Part shown: positions 8,231 through 16,152 of the stretch, piece by piece
How positions within the stretch are numbered: the stretch's first letter is position 1
Layout: every line of letters begins with the position of its first letter
NCBI RefSeq assembly: GCF_021432385.1
Contig: NZ_JAEACT010000004.1
Span: forward strand, 558,001-622,000
Length of the DNA: 64,000 nucleotides
Direction of reading: 5' to 3'
Source: Clostridium hydrogenum
GTDB taxonomy: Bacteria > Bacillota > Clostridia > Clostridiales > Clostridiaceae
Position numbers and translations under genes: made by a program
The notes under the pieces: generated by a model
What the model saw: the letters and a program-made list of their open reading frames with translations, nothing else
Told to the model about the DNA's origin: nothing
The model's database searches: none

Positions 8231-8761
8231 TTATTTCACCTCGTAATGGAGTTCGACAAATTGATTGAATCGCCTTATACCCTTTAACTTTAGTTCTAAC
8301 TCAAAATCATTTTTTTTAAATAAAGGTATTCCATGACCTATTAGTGTAGGTGATATAGTAATAATAAATTCGTCAACTAACCTTTCTTTAATAAAGGAAT
8401 TTAGAAGGACACCACCGCCAACAAGCCATATGTTTCCTCCATCCAGTTTTTTGATTTTGTTTGTAAATTCCACTACATCCTGATTAACAAATTCTACATT
8501 TTCATTCTTACCCTTTTCTGATTTAGAAAACACATAACACTTTTTATCCTTATGTGGAAATTTACCCTTTTCCTTATTAATAATCCAATCATAAGTTCTT
8601 CTACCAATTAGAATAGTATCAACTGTGTTGTAGAATTCAGAATATCCATTATCTCCTTCCCCTTCAGTTTTAAACAACCATTCCAAGGAATCATCTTCTG
8701 TAGCTATGTAACCATCTAAACTTGTTGCAATATATAAAACTAACTTTCTATTGGTTGACAT
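8231..8761 (-). CDS. Dihydrofolate reductase-family protein (RibD C-terminal domain)
   Basis: A 176-residue single-domain protein. The N-terminus LVLYIATSLDGYIA, the block ILIGRRTYDWI and the late GGNIWLVGGGVLLNSFI are the recurring motifs of the RibD_C/DHFR-like fold, where they hold NADPH. Members such as YwjB and YyaP are stand-alone reductases of unknown substrate. It sits directly after DJ-1 on the same strand with an 85-base gap. True folate or riboflavin function is unlikely, since no rib or fol genes are near. Confidence 0.88.
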   Translation of the reverse strand: MSTNRKLVLYIATSLDGYIATEDDSLEWLFKTEGEGDNGYSEFYNTVDTILIGRRTYDWIINKEKGKFPHKDKKCYVFSKSEKGKNENVEFVNQDVVEFTNKIKKLDGGNIWLVGGGVLLNSFIKERLVDEFIITISPTLIGHGIPLFKKNDFELELKLKGIRRFNQFVELHYEVK

Positions 8762-8846
8762 ATATAAGCCTCCATATTTATAAAATTCAATATAATTTTA
8801 AAATATAAGTTGTAAACAGTAGCTATCTTACCCACTTTAAGCTATT

Positions 8847-9473
8847 TTATTGAATTGAGTTCATAAGCTCAAAGAAATATTTTGACTCTTGGGTTTTATA
8901 AAGATTGTACCAGGAATCTAGGGTTTGAGGTAAGAATACATCTAGAGTTTTCAATATATGCAAAGCAAATTCAAGAGGAGCTATTCCAGAAGCAGTAATC
9001 AAACTCCCATCAGTTACTGCACATTCCTGCTTATAATACATCTCTCCATCATAGTCTGGACAGACCATTTTAAGATATCCCAGATCATTGCTTGTATGGT
9101 TGCGCTTATTCAATACTCCCCCCATAGCAAGTCCTATTGTAGCGCCACAAATTGCCCCTACAACAATACCTTTCTCTAAATATTTTTCAACCATTCTTAT
9201 AATGGGAGCATGAATTGCTTCTGTCCATGTATTCCCACCAGGTAGAATCAAGGCAACAGTATCTTTAGTACTACACTCCTTAAGTTCAATTTCTGGCAAT
9301 ATTGTAAGGCCTCCCATTGTAGTAATAGGTGTCTTGGTAATTCCCACAGTTACTACTTTTAGCGGCATTAATCCCTTTTTATAGTACCTTCCTGAATTAA
9401 TTTCAGCGATTAAATAACCTATTTCCCAGTCTGCCATTGTATCAAATACATAAAGATATACTGTATTCTTCAT
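8847..9473 (-). CDS. DJ-1/PfpI-family protein
   Basis: A 208-residue glutamine amidotransferase-like protein. The nucleophile elbow is seen as VGAICGATIGLA (Cys about residue 109) after ALILPGGNTW, and a His/Asp pair typical of this subgroup lies around NHTSNDLGYL. Similar clostridial and bacillary proteins (YdeA-like) are annotated as proteases or amidases without firm evidence. The WYL-type regulator directly upstream on the same strand may control it, because such regulators commonly sit beside a DJ-1 gene. Confidence 0.88.
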   Translation of the reverse strand: MKNTVYLYVFDTMADWEIGYLIAEINSGRYYKKGLMPLKVVTVGITKTPITTMGGLTILPEIELKECSTKDTVALILPGGNTWTEAIHAPIIRMVEKYLEKGIVVGAICGATIGLAMGGVLNKRNHTSNDLGYLKMVCPDYDGEMYYKQECAVTDGSLITASGIAPLEFALHILKTLDVFLPQTLDSWYNLYKTQESKYFFELMNSIQ

Positions 9474-9550
9474 TTTCTATTCCTCCACATTAATTTTATT
9501 GTTGCTATTTATTACAAGATTGTCTCAAACTTCATCTCGATTTATTATAT

Positions 9551-9587
9551 ATTATCTTCACTGACAAATTCAGTCAGTGAAGATAAT
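9551..9587. terminator. 15-bp perfect hairpin spanning the regulator's stop codon
   Basis: ATTATCTTCACTGAC pairs exactly with GTCAGTGAAGATAAT across a 7-base loop. The right arm contains the last codons and stop of the WYL regulator. No T-run follows on either strand, so classic termination is doubtful; mRNA end protection is an alternative. Confidence 0.5.
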
Positions 9588-10536
9588 AGTCCATCAAATC
9601 TCTAAGAATTGCTGCCATAGCATCTTTAAAACTATTTGGTTCAAGCACCTTTATTGATTTACCATATTGAAGTAGAATATGAGGAACATATGTATGAATT
9701 GAGTTTTTATCCATTAAAAATTTCGCTCTGCATTCAGTTCGTTCTATCAGATGATATCCTAAAAACCAGTGTGAACAAAGGTCATTCAATGCTTCTGACT
9801 TGCCCTCAATTACTAAAGTGCAAAGTCCTTCTTTGCTTCCATCATTCGATAATAAGTTTTTTATAAAAAACTCACGTGCCGAAAAATCTTCAGGACGCTT
9901 AAACTTATTTTTAGTGCTTATAATATTTACTATTCTATCTACCCTAAAACTGCGAATTTCTTTTCTAAGATGGCAAAATGCAATAGCATACCATTTATCA
10001 TTCCAGTAAAGAATACCATATGGGTCAACAACCCTATGCTTTTGATGCCCTTCATAACCTGTACAGTATTCAATTTCCATAGAACATTCATTAGCAACAG
10101 CTTGCTCAATCTCACTTAATATAGGTTTGACGGCTGGATCGCAAATACGACTCACTACTTCAAATCCGACTAAATGACGATTAAGAACTTTTTCTTGTTC
10201 TTCATTCGAGAACATCTTTAACTTTGATGTCGCACTATTTAGTGCTTCCATAAAAGGATATCCTGCTTCCATTGCAAAAATAGCAGCATGTAAAAGTGAT
10301 TTTTTCTCTTCAAGGTCAAAAAACAGTGGTGCTTTGGTAAAATTATTAAGCAAACTATATCCGCCATTATGACCAGGCTCCGATATTATTGGCACTCCAC
10401 TAACACACAATGCATCCATATAACGATAAACTGACCTTATATTTATTTCTAACCTTTCGGATATTTGCTTTGCAGTTATTTTTGCACCTGAATTCAGCAT
10501 CCATAAGATTGCTAGCATATTATCATTTTTTGACAT
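9574..10536 (-). CDS. YafY-type transcriptional regulator, HTH plus WYL domain
   Basis: About 320 residues. The N-terminus has an HTH_11 domain (ITAKQISERLEINIRSVYRY, residues about 18-38). The middle holds the WYL domain with DPYGILYWNDKWYAIAFCH and a conserved Arg-rich RSFRVDRI, followed by a C-terminal WCX extension. An upstream GTG at 10548 is in frame, but AGGGAAG is better spaced for the ATG at 10536. It is the first gene of a - strand run that continues with DJ-1 and the DHFR-like gene. Confidence 0.9.
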   Translation of the reverse strand: MSKNDNMLAILWMLNSGAKITAKQISERLEINIRSVYRYMDALCVSGVPIISEPGHNGGYSLLNNFTKAPLFFDLEEKKSLLHAAIFAMEAGYPFMEALNSATSKLKMFSNEEQEKVLNRHLVGFEVVSRICDPAVKPILSEIEQAVANECSMEIEYCTGYEGHQKHRVVDPYGILYWNDKWYAIAFCHLRKEIRSFRVDRIVNIISTKNKFKRPEDFSAREFFIKNLLSNDGSKEGLCTLVIEGKSEALNDLCSHWFLGYHLIERTECRAKFLMDKNSIHTYVPHILLQYGKSIKVLEPNSFKDAMAAILRDLMDYYLH

Positions 10537-10596
10537 AATGAGCCACACTTCCCTAGATTTTTAATAGTATCATTTACAAATAATTTACAGACATTA

Positions 10597-11478
10597 TCAA
10601 ATGCACCATTCCCGTAAAATATAATCTGGTATATCCAAATTTCCAAACCCAATTCCTAAATTAATATATCTTTTTCCATTACTTCCATGAAAGTCAGAAC
10701 CACCTGACATAAACAAATTATTTTTTCTGCAATAGTCATATAATTTTTTGCTTTGTTCTTTCGTAAAAGTAGAATAAAAAACCTCTATTCCATCAATTAT
10801 TTCACAGCTTACTAAATCATCTATAATATCAATATGATTATCCATATTATAACTAAATACATGTGCTAAAAACACTTTTCCACCTGACGCTTTTATAGCT
10901 TTTGAAACTTCTTTAGCATAAGGAAGGATATCGGAATAGTCAATATAAAAAAGAGAGTTTTTATCAATTGTAGCTGTTCTAAAAAACACACTAAAATCAT
11001 CCCACTCATCCTTTGAAAAGTATATTTTATTTCGTTCATTAGTTTTCAATTCATTATAGATTAATGTATGAGGTAAATATCCTTTAGGATCATATTGTGT
11101 GGGACAATTATTAACTATATTATTATCTTTCATTTTTTGAAGCAATTTCTCGTATTCTCTTGTCCTAAAAAACAATTCTTTTTCATTAGAAAAATTTAGC
11201 TTAAGCCATTTTTCAAGAAAATTAAAGTTATTAAAATTGTATCCTAAAAGTTCTATTCTGAAATCTTGAAACACGCAGTTTATTTCAGTGCCTAAAATAA
11301 TATCTCCTGTGTATATTTGTTTAGCATTTATTTTCTTTATGTGATTATATGCTTCGATGGTATTATGGTCAGTTATTGATATGGTTGTAATATTCTTTCT
11401 TTCTGCTTCTTTTAAGATATCTTCAACTGTAAATGTTCCATCAGAATATTTTGTATGAATATGTAAGTCTATCAACAT
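10597..11478 (-). CDS. PHP-domain metal-dependent phosphoesterase
   Basis: A 293-residue PHP-domain protein. The four PHP motifs can be read: LIDLHIHTKYSDGT (residues 2-15), SITDHNTIEA (about 35), VFLAHVFSYN (about 205) and SGGSDFHGSNGK (about 262). These His and Asp residues bind a trinuclear metal site. Stand-alone PHP proteins such as YciV (RNase AM) cleave phosphates from nucleotides or short RNAs; here the substrate is unassigned. It is a single gene followed by the WYL regulator gene 60 bases away. Confidence 0.9.
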   Translation of the reverse strand: MLIDLHIHTKYSDGTFTVEDILKEAERKNITTISITDHNTIEAYNHIKKINAKQIYTGDIILGTEINCVFQDFRIELLGYNFNNFNFLEKWLKLNFSNEKELFFRTREYEKLLQKMKDNNIVNNCPTQYDPKGYLPHTLIYNELKTNERNKIYFSKDEWDDFSVFFRTATIDKNSLFYIDYSDILPYAKEVSKAIKASGGKVFLAHVFSYNMDNHIDIIDDLVSCEIIDGIEVFYSTFTKEQSKKLYDYCRKNNLFMSGGSDFHGSNGKRYINLGIGFGNLDIPDYILREWCI

Positions 11479-11534
11479 TTACCCCACCCTTCACTTAAAT
11501 CCAATAATATAAAAATCTTTCTTCGTACTAGTTT

Positions 11535-11640
11535 GCAAGCGTGAACTAACCATTTTATCCACTAGATTAAACTCATTATTTAGTTCGTACTGTACGAAAT
11601 ATGTGAATTAACTTAGCCTAAAATTATGTTAATTCAACTC
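11535..11640. repeat. Family C repeat, internally deleted copy C3
   Basis: The left end GTGAACTAACCATTTTATCC is joined almost directly to the right end TTATTTAGTTCGTACTGTAC, as found at the two ends of the longer copy near 14.78-15.09 kb. The promoter core is missing, so this looks like an internal deletion product. It shows that the family ends carry the short inverted repeat GAACTAA/TTAGTTC. Confidence 0.6.
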
Positions 11641-11657
11641 TACAAATTGAAGGTTAT

Positions 11658-12206
11658 CTATATTTTATTACAAAATTCTATAATTTCATTTTTTCTTTGT
11701 TCCACCGCTTCTTTATATTCCACTGAACATAAACCCAATCTATCACAGCAGTCAATTCCCATATGTCCATAAAAATGCTCTATACTTTCAATAATGCGAT
11801 TACATTCCTTCATATTTGGACCTGTTCTTAATGCTATTGAATATCCTTTCTTTCCACTACTTATAGTTGCATGTGGTTCATGTGTATTACACCATGGTGT
11901 ACACCTATCGATGAAAACCTTAAATTGTCCTGGAACATCTGCCCAATAAGAAGGTGATACGGATATAATAATATCTGCCCATTCATATTGTTCAATTATC
12001 TTATCAACATCATCATGCTGAATACATTTTGAAGTATTATGACAGGTTCTACATCCTTTACAAAAACCAATATCAAAATCGTCAATACATATACTTCTTA
12101 CATCATATCTTACTTTCAAACAATCAAAGACTATATTTACTATTTCAGCAGTTGCTCCATTTCTCACTGGACTACAATTCATTACTAATACTTTCACACT
12201 ATTCAC
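11658..12206 (-). CDS. Flavodoxin-family / NADPH-dependent FMN reductase
   Basis: A 182-residue protein that starts VKVLVMNCSPVRNGATAEIV, the phosphate-binding loop of the FMN reductase/flavodoxin fold. A Cys-rich segment (FCKGCRTCHNTSKCIQHDD) follows near residue 48, a pattern seen in clostridial iron-sulfur flavoproteins, and SPSYWADVPGQFKVFIDR holds the second FMN contact. The electron partner is unknown. The start ATG/GTG near 12206 follows AGAGGTG. Confidence 0.85.
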   Translation of the reverse strand: MNSVKVLVMNCSPVRNGATAEIVNIVFDCLKVRYDVRSICIDDFDIGFCKGCRTCHNTSKCIQHDDVDKIIEQYEWADIIISVSPSYWADVPGQFKVFIDRCTPWCNTHEPHATISSGKKGYSIALRTGPNMKECNRIIESIEHFYGHMGIDCCDRLGLCSVEYKEAVEQRKNEIIEFCNKI

Positions 12207-12433
12207 CTCTACAAATTACTATTTAACTTTTTAGATAAATAAGCACTATTACTTTGCATAATCTTACAATTATTCATTGATTACAGATTTACGCTTGATG
12301 AACCATTTAAGAAAAATACGAAGTAACAATGCTTCGATCACACAGTGGTGCAATTTAGTCTTAAAAATTATAGGTGGGATTGTCCACCTATAATACTCAA
12401 TATAAGAACATAATGAATTAAATCATCTATTGT
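12207..12433. other. Gene-free gap with the GNAT terminator
   Basis: The 227 bases hold the terminator hairpin of the first GNAT copy (12367-12394) and otherwise no open frame or repeat that I recognise. Confidence 0.5.
12367..12394 (-). terminator. Intrinsic terminator of GNAT copy 1
   Basis: ATTATAGGTGG pairs with CCACCTATAAT, and on the - strand the stem is followed by TTTTTAAG. The same hairpin follows GNAT copy 2. Confidence 0.75.
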
Positions 12434-12943
12434 TCACACTGTTTTTGAAATAGTATACCAATTAAAATTATTTATAGACTTGAATTCTCGAAATCCATTC
12501 CTACATAGTATCTTTTGTGATGCAATATTGTTTTTATCAACCTCTGCAATTATTCGCAAAACATTAGATTGCCGAAAGGCCCAACCAATCATTGCTCTAA
12601 CTGCCTCTGTTGTATACCCACGTGACTCATATTCTTGGCTCACTCCATATCCAATTTCAACACTTCCATTAGATGATGGGATATCTTTGTAGCAAATACT
12701 TCCAATAATGGTATTGTCATTTTTGAGTACAATCATCCAAAAAGTATGCCATACAAAATCTTCTCCTGATACTTGAACAGGTTTAATTTGTCCTTTGATA
12801 ATGTCATACATCTCTCCTTCTAAAGGTTCCCCACTATATCTATAAGTTGTTTCTTTTTCAAATTCAACTATATCAGTTATAAGTAATTCTAATTGTCTTC
12901 CTGTTAATGGAAATAACAATAATCGTTTTGTTTTAAGTATCAA
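12434..12943 (-). CDS. GNAT-family N-acetyltransferase, duplicate copy 1
   Basis: A 169-residue acetyltransferase. The acetyl-CoA-binding pattern is SQEYESRGYTTEAVRAMIGW, followed by NIASQKILCRNGFRE. Its protein sequence is identical to the gene at 14160-14669. By eye the two DNA copies differ at about seven positions, all silent. The start follows GGAGG. Copy 1 and copy 2 share the upstream leader, including a family C promoter, and the downstream terminator, so a whole transcription unit was duplicated around the cupin gene. Confidence 0.88.
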   Translation of the reverse strand: MILKTKRLLLFPLTGRQLELLITDIVEFEKETTYRYSGEPLEGEMYDIIKGQIKPVQVSGEDFVWHTFWMIVLKNDNTIIGSICYKDIPSSNGSVEIGYGVSQEYESRGYTTEAVRAMIGWAFRQSNVLRIIAEVDKNNIASQKILCRNGFREFKSINNFNWYTISKTV

Positions 12944-13034
12944 TATAAAATCCTCCCTTTATTTTTAATATATATTTTTAAAAGGAGTGCTTTTCATAGA
13001 CTCACCACCTATATTTTCATATAAATAAACTGTT

Positions 13035-13320
13035 TCACAATAATTTGCAGTCGTGAACTAACTATTTTATTCACTAATTAATAATTATAGTTATATTTCC
13101 AACCTTTCTCAACATAAAAAAATATGCTATAATGCCCTAAAAACTTCAATTACCTGAACGAATGTAATCTATTAAAAATATAACGTTTTGGTACAAATAA
13201 ATTTTCAAGTTTCAAACGGTTTATCTCTAAAAAAATTAGTGCAACAACTTTTTAATATAAAAAAATAAATTTCTCCTTTAAAAAGCGAAAAATTTATAGT
13301 TAAATTAGCTTATACTGCAC
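13035..13320. repeat. Family C promoter-bearing repeat, copy C4
   Basis: Starts with GTGAACTAACTATTTTATTC. On the - strand it holds TTGAGA-17-TATAAT (from ATGTTGAGAAAGGTTGG to TATAATT), pointing at GNAT copy 1. The rest includes AACGTTTTGGTACAAATA and TTTATCTCTAAAAAAATTAG, common to copies C5 and C6. The 385-base gap between GNAT copy 1 and the cupin gene holds nothing else. Confidence 0.7.
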
Positions 13321-13328
13321 ATACAATG

Positions 13329-13829
13329 TTATTCTCCATCAAGATAATTTACCTCTGTTGCAAGTTTGTAAGATTTTTGCATTTTACCAGTCATAACTCG
13401 TACATTGCCTGAATCCGGATATACAATCACTTCCGGTGAACTTATCGTGTGAACGTCAAGATATATAAAAGGTTCATCAGAATTGTTAGTCAGCATATGT
13501 GAACCATTTTCATTTGGCGGCATAACAATAACATCACCCACAGTAACGATGACATCGCCCTTAGGTGTTTTTAATGTAGCAGTCCCTGAAATAATATAGA
13601 AAACTTCCTCTGTTCCGGTGTGTTGATGATATGGGTAATTGCTTTTTCCTGGTTGCAGTGTATAAAACACAACAGTTAACTTTCCCTCTCCAGATACAGA
13701 TGGCTGTGTTACATAACTATTTTGAAATTCATAACAACGCTTATGTTGTTTATCAGGGTCAAATATTTTATTCAAATTAACATCTTTATATTGTGTTGTC
13801 CTTACATTTGAAATGACTAATTCTTGCAT
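13329..13829 (-). CDS. Cupin-domain protein
   Basis: A 166-residue single cupin. Motif 1 is YPYHQHTGTEEVFYIISGTA (two His and a Glu for the metal, residues about 70-90), and motif 2 is VIVMPPNENGSHML with the fourth ligand His. Such proteins may be isomerases, dioxygenases or sugar-binding proteins; there is no firm assignment. AGGTATG lies just upstream of the ATG. It lies between the two GNAT copies on the same strand and is preceded by its own family C promoter. Confidence 0.88.
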   Translation of the reverse strand: MQELVISNVRTTQYKDVNLNKIFDPDKQHKRCYEFQNSYVTQPSVSGEGKLTVVFYTLQPGKSNYPYHQHTGTEEVFYIISGTATLKTPKGDVIVTVGDVIVMPPNENGSHMLTNNSDEPFIYLDVHTISSPEVIVYPDSGNVRVMTGKMQKSYKLATEVNYLDGE

Positions 13830-13874
13830 GATTCATACCTCCGTTATATAAATTATCTTCAGTCGCACTTAATT

Positions 13875-14095
13875 ACAAATGTGAACTAAACATTTTATTC
13901 ACTAATTAATAATTATAGTTATATTCCCAACTTTTCTCAACATAAAAAAATATGCTATAATGTCCTAAAAACTTCAATTACCTGAACGAATGTAAGCTAT
14001 TAAAAATATAACGTTTTGATACAAATTAATTTTGAAGTTTCAATCGGTTTATCTCTAAAAAAATTAGTGCAACAGCCTTTTGATATAAAAAAATT
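13875..14095. repeat. Family C promoter-bearing repeat, copy C5
   Basis: Begins GTGAACTAAACATTTTATTC. The - strand promoter TTGAGA-17-TATAAT points at the cupin gene. The right end stops where the terminator of GNAT copy 2 begins, so this copy is truncated there. Confidence 0.7.
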
Positions 14096-14120
14096 ATAGG
14101 TGGAATTGTCCACCTATAAT
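14093..14120 (-). terminator. Intrinsic terminator of GNAT copy 2
   Basis: ATTATAGGTGG/CCACCTATAAT stem, followed by seven T residues on the - strand. Confidence 0.75.
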
Positions 14121-14159
14121 ACTGAATATAAGAACATAATGAATTAAATCATCTATTGT

Positions 14160-14669
14160 TCACACTGTTTTTGAAATAGTATACCAATTAAAATTATTTA
14201 TAGACTTGAATTCTCGAAATCCATTCCTACATAGTATCTTTTGTGATGCGATATTGTTTTTATCAACCTCTGCAATTATTCGCAAAACATTAGATTGCCG
14301 AAAGGCCCAACCAATCATTGCCCTAACTGCCTCTGTTGTATACCCACGTGACTCATATTCTTGGCTCACTCCATATCCAATTTCAACACTTCCATTAGAT
14401 GATGGGATATCTTTGTAGCAAATGCTTCCAATAATAGTATTATCATTTTTGAGCACAATCATCCAAAAAGTATGCCATACAAAATCTTCTCCTGATACTT
14501 GAACAGGTTTAATTTGTCCTTTGATAATGTCATACATCTCTCCTTCTAAAGGTTCCCCACTATATCTATAAGTTGTTTCTTTTTCAAATTCAACTATATC
14601 AGTTATAAGTAATTCTAATTGTCTTCCTGTTAATGGAAATAATAATAATCGTTTTGTTTTAAGTATCAA
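14160..14669 (-). CDS. GNAT-family N-acetyltransferase, duplicate copy 2
   Basis: Encodes the same 169 residues as the gene at 12434-12943. The copies are 1,726 bases apart in the same direction. The matching leader extends well upstream of the start (including a GGAGTGC segment and family C repeat), so the duplicated block is larger than the gene. Only silent differences are visible, which argues that both copies are still under selection or that gene conversion is acting. Confidence 0.88.
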   Translation of the reverse strand: MILKTKRLLLFPLTGRQLELLITDIVEFEKETTYRYSGEPLEGEMYDIIKGQIKPVQVSGEDFVWHTFWMIVLKNDNTIIGSICYKDIPSSNGSVEIGYGVSQEYESRGYTTEAVRAMIGWAFRQSNVLRIIAEVDKNNIASQKILCRNGFREFKSINNFNWYTISKTV

Positions 14670-14776
14670 TATAAAATCCTCCCTTTATTTTTAATATATA
14701 TTTTTAAAAGGAGTGCTTTTCATAGACTCACCACCTATATTTTCATATAAATAAACTGTTTCACAATAATTTACAA

Positions 14777-15090
14777 GCGTGAACTAAATACTTTATTCAC
14801 TAATTAATAATTATAGTTATATTTCCAACTTCTCTCAACATAAAAATATTCTATAATGCATTAAAAACTTCAATTACCTAAACGAATGTAAGCTATTAAA
14901 AATATAACGTTTTGATACAAATTAATTTTAAATTTTCAAGCGGTTTATCTCTAAAAAAATTAGTGCAACAGCTTTTTGATATAAAAAAATAAATCTCTCA
15001 CTCAAAAAACCAAAAATTTATATTAAAATTAACATATGATTAAGCAGATTATTTAGTTCGTACTGTATGAAAGTTGCGAATTAATAAGGT
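14777..15090. repeat. Family C promoter-bearing repeat, longest copy C6
   Basis: Runs from GCGTGAACTAAATACTTT to TTATTTAGTTCGTACTGTATG. The - strand promoter TTGAGA-17-TATAAT points at GNAT copy 2. The two ends carry the short inverted repeat GAACTAA/TTAGTTC. The right end touches the stop of the gene at 15090. Confidence 0.7.
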
Positions 15091-15587
15091 TATTTTTTAC
15101 ATAAATAATGCAAAAATAGACTTGCTACTGCTAACTTATATTTTTTCTCAATGGAAATGGAATTCGTATCATTCATAAAATTTTGAACATCTTCTAACTC
15201 AAGTTTCGCATATATTGCTAAAGATTCATATTTAATTTCAAACTCACTTATTAATAAATCTATTACTGCTTTAATTCTGTCGTCTTCATTTACTATTAAT
15301 ATCCCATCAGAAAGCATATAAACCATGTTTGACAAATATGAAGGGTTCGGAATATTCGAATTATTTATGTTCTCATTAAGATTCCTTGAGTTATTAAAAA
15401 AATCAAGGGTATAATCTTTTCCATCCATAAACTCTTTTAACCATGTATAATCTATTCCAATTATTTTACTCAAAGATTTCAATTCGATTTTATAATTTTT
15501 AGTCAGATTTTGTATATCTTCCCTAAGAATACAATCAATCTGATTTAAATTTGTACTTACACTTTGTCTTAGAATCTCAATATCCAT
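15090..15587 (-). CDS. Hypothetical protein with two HTH-like segments
   Basis: A 165-residue protein with no family I can name. Two parts look like short helix-turn-helix or tandem helical units: LKSLSKIIGIDYTWLKEFMDG (about 36-57) and YESLAIYAKLELEDVQNFMN (about 120-140). There is no membrane segment or signal peptide. GGAGAA precedes the start, and a family C promoter (C7) lies just upstream. A role as a small DNA-binding protein is an inference from the helix pattern alone. Confidence 0.6.
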   Translation of the reverse strand: MDIEILRQSVSTNLNQIDCILREDIQNLTKNYKIELKSLSKIIGIDYTWLKEFMDGKDYTLDFFNNSRNLNENINNSNIPNPSYLSNMVYMLSDGILIVNEDDRIKAVIDLLISEFEIKYESLAIYAKLELEDVQNFMNDTNSISIEKKYKLAVASLFLHYLCKK

Positions 15588-15609
15588 ATATTTTCTCCTT
15601 AACTTACAT

Positions 15610-15715
15610 AATATTTTACAAATGTGAACTAACCATTTTATTCACTAATTAATAATTATAGTTATATTTCCAACTTTTCTCAACATAAAGAAATATGCTA
15701 TAATTCATCAAACCC
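15610..15715. repeat. Family C promoter-bearing repeat, copy C7
   Basis: Contains GTGAACTAACCATTTTATTC and the - strand TTGAGA-17-TATAAT promoter, directed at the gene ending at 15090. It is truncated after AATATGCTATAATTC, where a family F hairpin begins. Confidence 0.7.
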
Positions 15716-15955
15716 CAAAATTCCGTAAGCACGGAGGAATTTTTTCCTTAATACCCATTTTCGAGTGAAGGTGTAGTGTTGAAGAGACAATTTAAATAGC
15801 ATCTTATAAATCTTAGGGGAATATCCTCAAAAGACTTAGAAGTTTCAATTGTCTGAGTGTCAGCGAGTTATTGAAAGCTCTTAGGCTTTTGAGGACATTC
15901 CCATGCATCAACCTCAAAATTCCGTAGGCACGGAGGAATTTTTTCCTTAATGCCA
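15715..15955. repeat. Tandemly repeated unit: two family F hairpins with B4a between them
   Basis: AAAATTCCGTAAGCACGGAG followed by GAATTTTTTCC occurs at about 15716 and again, with one change, at about 15910. A third copy is at about 22965. CCGT/ACGG with AATTCC/GGAATT forms a small terminator-like hairpin. Between the two lies an incomplete family B hairpin (15765-15905). The spacing suggests a tandem duplication of about 190 bp. Confidence 0.6.
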
Positions 15956-15963
15956 CTTTTCGA

Positions 15964-16152
15964 ATGAAGTAACAGTATTGAAGAGACGATTTAAATAAAA
16001 TTTTATAAATCTTAGAGGGCAATTCTTAAAAGACTTAGAGTTTTCAATTGTCTGAACGAATGTGAGTTATTGAAAGCTCTTAGGCTTTTAAGAATTGCCC
16101 TCTTAGATTTATTAATTTTATTTAATGTCTCGAAATACTGTTACTTCACTCG
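15964..16152. repeat. Family B hairpin repeat, copy B4b
   Basis: The outer arm GAATGAAGTAACAGTATT pairs with AATACTGTTACTTCACTC, and the inner arms AGAGGGCAATTCTTAAAAG pair with their complement. The apical signature CAATTGTCTGAACGA...GAGTTATTGAAAG is conserved. The right end includes the stop codon of the ABC transporter gene ending at 16146. Confidence 0.85.
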
